5,643 bases of DNA from CAYMGQ01 sp964390055. GTDB taxonomy: Bacteria; Bacillota; Clostridia; Peptostreptococcales; Natronincolaceae. A model generated the notes under the pieces. That model made no database searches and was not told the DNA's origin. It saw only the letters and a list, made by a program, of their open reading frames with translations. How positions within the stretch are numbered: position 1 is the stretch's first letter; each line of letters begins with the position of its first letter. The stretch covers positions 1 through 5,643 of the forward strand of contig CAYMGQ010000045.1 of NCBI GenBank assembly GCA_964390055.1. Reading direction: 5' to 3'. Shown here piece after piece: positions 5,385 to 5,643 of this stretch. The translations under genes were made by a program, and so were the position numbers.

Positions 5385-5643
5385 CTACTTTTCTACTACA
5401 AAATTTATACTATAAAATTTCTTATTAGGGTATTTATCAGGTAATGAATATGTGTATATTTCAATAAAAACTTCACCGTTATTTATTTGTTCAACACTTT
5501 CTTTATCTTCTCTTATTTCTTCAACAGTTTCAACCATATGACTAGGTAATGAAATATTAAATCCTTCTGACTTTGCAAAACAACCTTTCCCATATACACT
5601 TTTATAAGTGTATAAACCAGTTATTAAATATCTTCTTTCCTTT
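5385..5643 (-). CDS. C-terminal part of an unidentified phage protein (5' end beyond right edge)
   Basis: An open frame enters from the right edge and ends at TAG, giving the last 85 residues of a protein whose start lies outside the window. It begins KERRYLITGLYTYKSVYGKG and ends SINFVVEK. Features visible are a Cys-Phe-Ala pair of small/aromatic residues at 21-23, a SLPSHMVETVEEI segment (31-43) that looks like a helix start, an acidic patch (EDKESVEQ, 45-52), and an alternating hydrophobic run EVFIEIYTYSL (57-67) and KFYSINFVV (75-83), which suggest beta strands. It has no membrane segment and no motif I recognise. Being upstream of the terminal protein and polymerase, it may be a replication accessory protein such as a single-stranded DNA binding protein, but it does not resemble phi29 SSB (gp5) to my eye, so this is only a guess from position. 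Codon use is like that of its neighbours, which supports a real gene. Confidence 0.75.
   Translation of the reverse strand, partial: KERRYLITGLYTYKSVYGKGCFAKSEGFNISLPSHMVETVEEIREDKESVEQINNGEVFIEIYTYSLPDKYPNKKFYSINFVVEK

Noticed and set aside
340..5387. Use of an alternative genetic code with TAG read as glutamine (code 15), as in some gut phages.
   Set aside because: The polymerase, ATPase, portal, terminal protein and HTH genes, about 1,650 codons together, contain no internal in-frame TAG, and the portal length fits the phi29 protein. A phage using TAG as a sense codon would be expected to show some. TAG is therefore treated as a real stop.
5593..5614. A 9-bp inverted repeat with a 4-base loop (TATACACTT / AAGTGTATA).
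   Set aside because: It lies inside the coding part of the truncated right-edge gene, and repeats of this size are expected by chance in AT-rich DNA of this length.
1..5643. Defence or other accessory system, mobile element, CRISPR array or tRNA.
   Set aside because: All but about 120 bases are covered by genes with clear phage roles or by the two edge-cut frames. No repeat array, transposase, integrase or cloverleaf was seen.
1..5643. Genes on the plus strand.
   Set aside because: The plus strand is broken by frequent stops opposite the minus-strand genes, and I found no open frame with a plausible start and ribosome binding site.

Overview
The window is a compact, AT-rich stretch (roughly three quarters A+T by eye) with every gene on the minus strand, so transcription runs from the right edge to the left. 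It reads as part of the genome of a small tailed phage of the phi29 type (protein-primed DNA replication, short-tailed podovirus). The diagnosis rests on three genes that align well by eye with remembered phi29 proteins: a protein-primed family B DNA polymerase, a gp16-type packaging ATPase and a gp10-type portal/connector. The base composition, the frequent ATA and AGA codons, the Shine-Dalgarno-led starts and a holin of the Clostridium TcdE-like family suggest a low-GC Firmicutes host, perhaps a clostridium. The exact phage family cannot be fixed from this window.

Layout in transcription order (right to left): (1) the last 85 codons of an unidentified protein, cut by the right edge; (2) a 59-base gap holding a perfect 15-bp inverted repeat; (3) a 73-residue helix-turn-helix protein; (4) a 197-residue basic protein that is the likely terminal protein; (5) a 702-residue DNA polymerase; (6) a 362-residue packaging ATPase, overlapping the polymerase gene by 8 bases; (7) a 312-residue portal protein, 2 bases after the ATPase stop; (8) the first 105 codons of a three-helix holin, cut by the left edge. 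Gaps are 0 to 59 bases, so this looks like one operon with translational coupling.

How the genes work together: the terminal protein would prime replication at the linear genome ends and stay covalently bound to the 5' ends; the polymerase uses it as primer and copies the whole genome by strand displacement; the ATPase drives the terminal-protein-capped DNA through the portal into the prohead; the holin later opens the membrane for lysis. The HTH protein is the only visible candidate regulator. Replication, packaging and lysis genes are on one strand in one run, unlike phi29, where the packaging ATPase and portal lie in a separate rightward late operon.

Points worth a second look: five of the six visible stop codons are TAG and none is TGA; the terminal protein and polymerase genes are in the same frame with only one TAG between them; the inverted repeat precedes the regulator gene; the exonuclease II motif of the polymerase has Glu where phi29 has Asp; and several Shine-Dalgarno sites share a G-run form (AAGGGGGT). 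I see no defence system, CRISPR array, tRNA or mobile element, and no room for a phi29-like packaging RNA gene in this segment.
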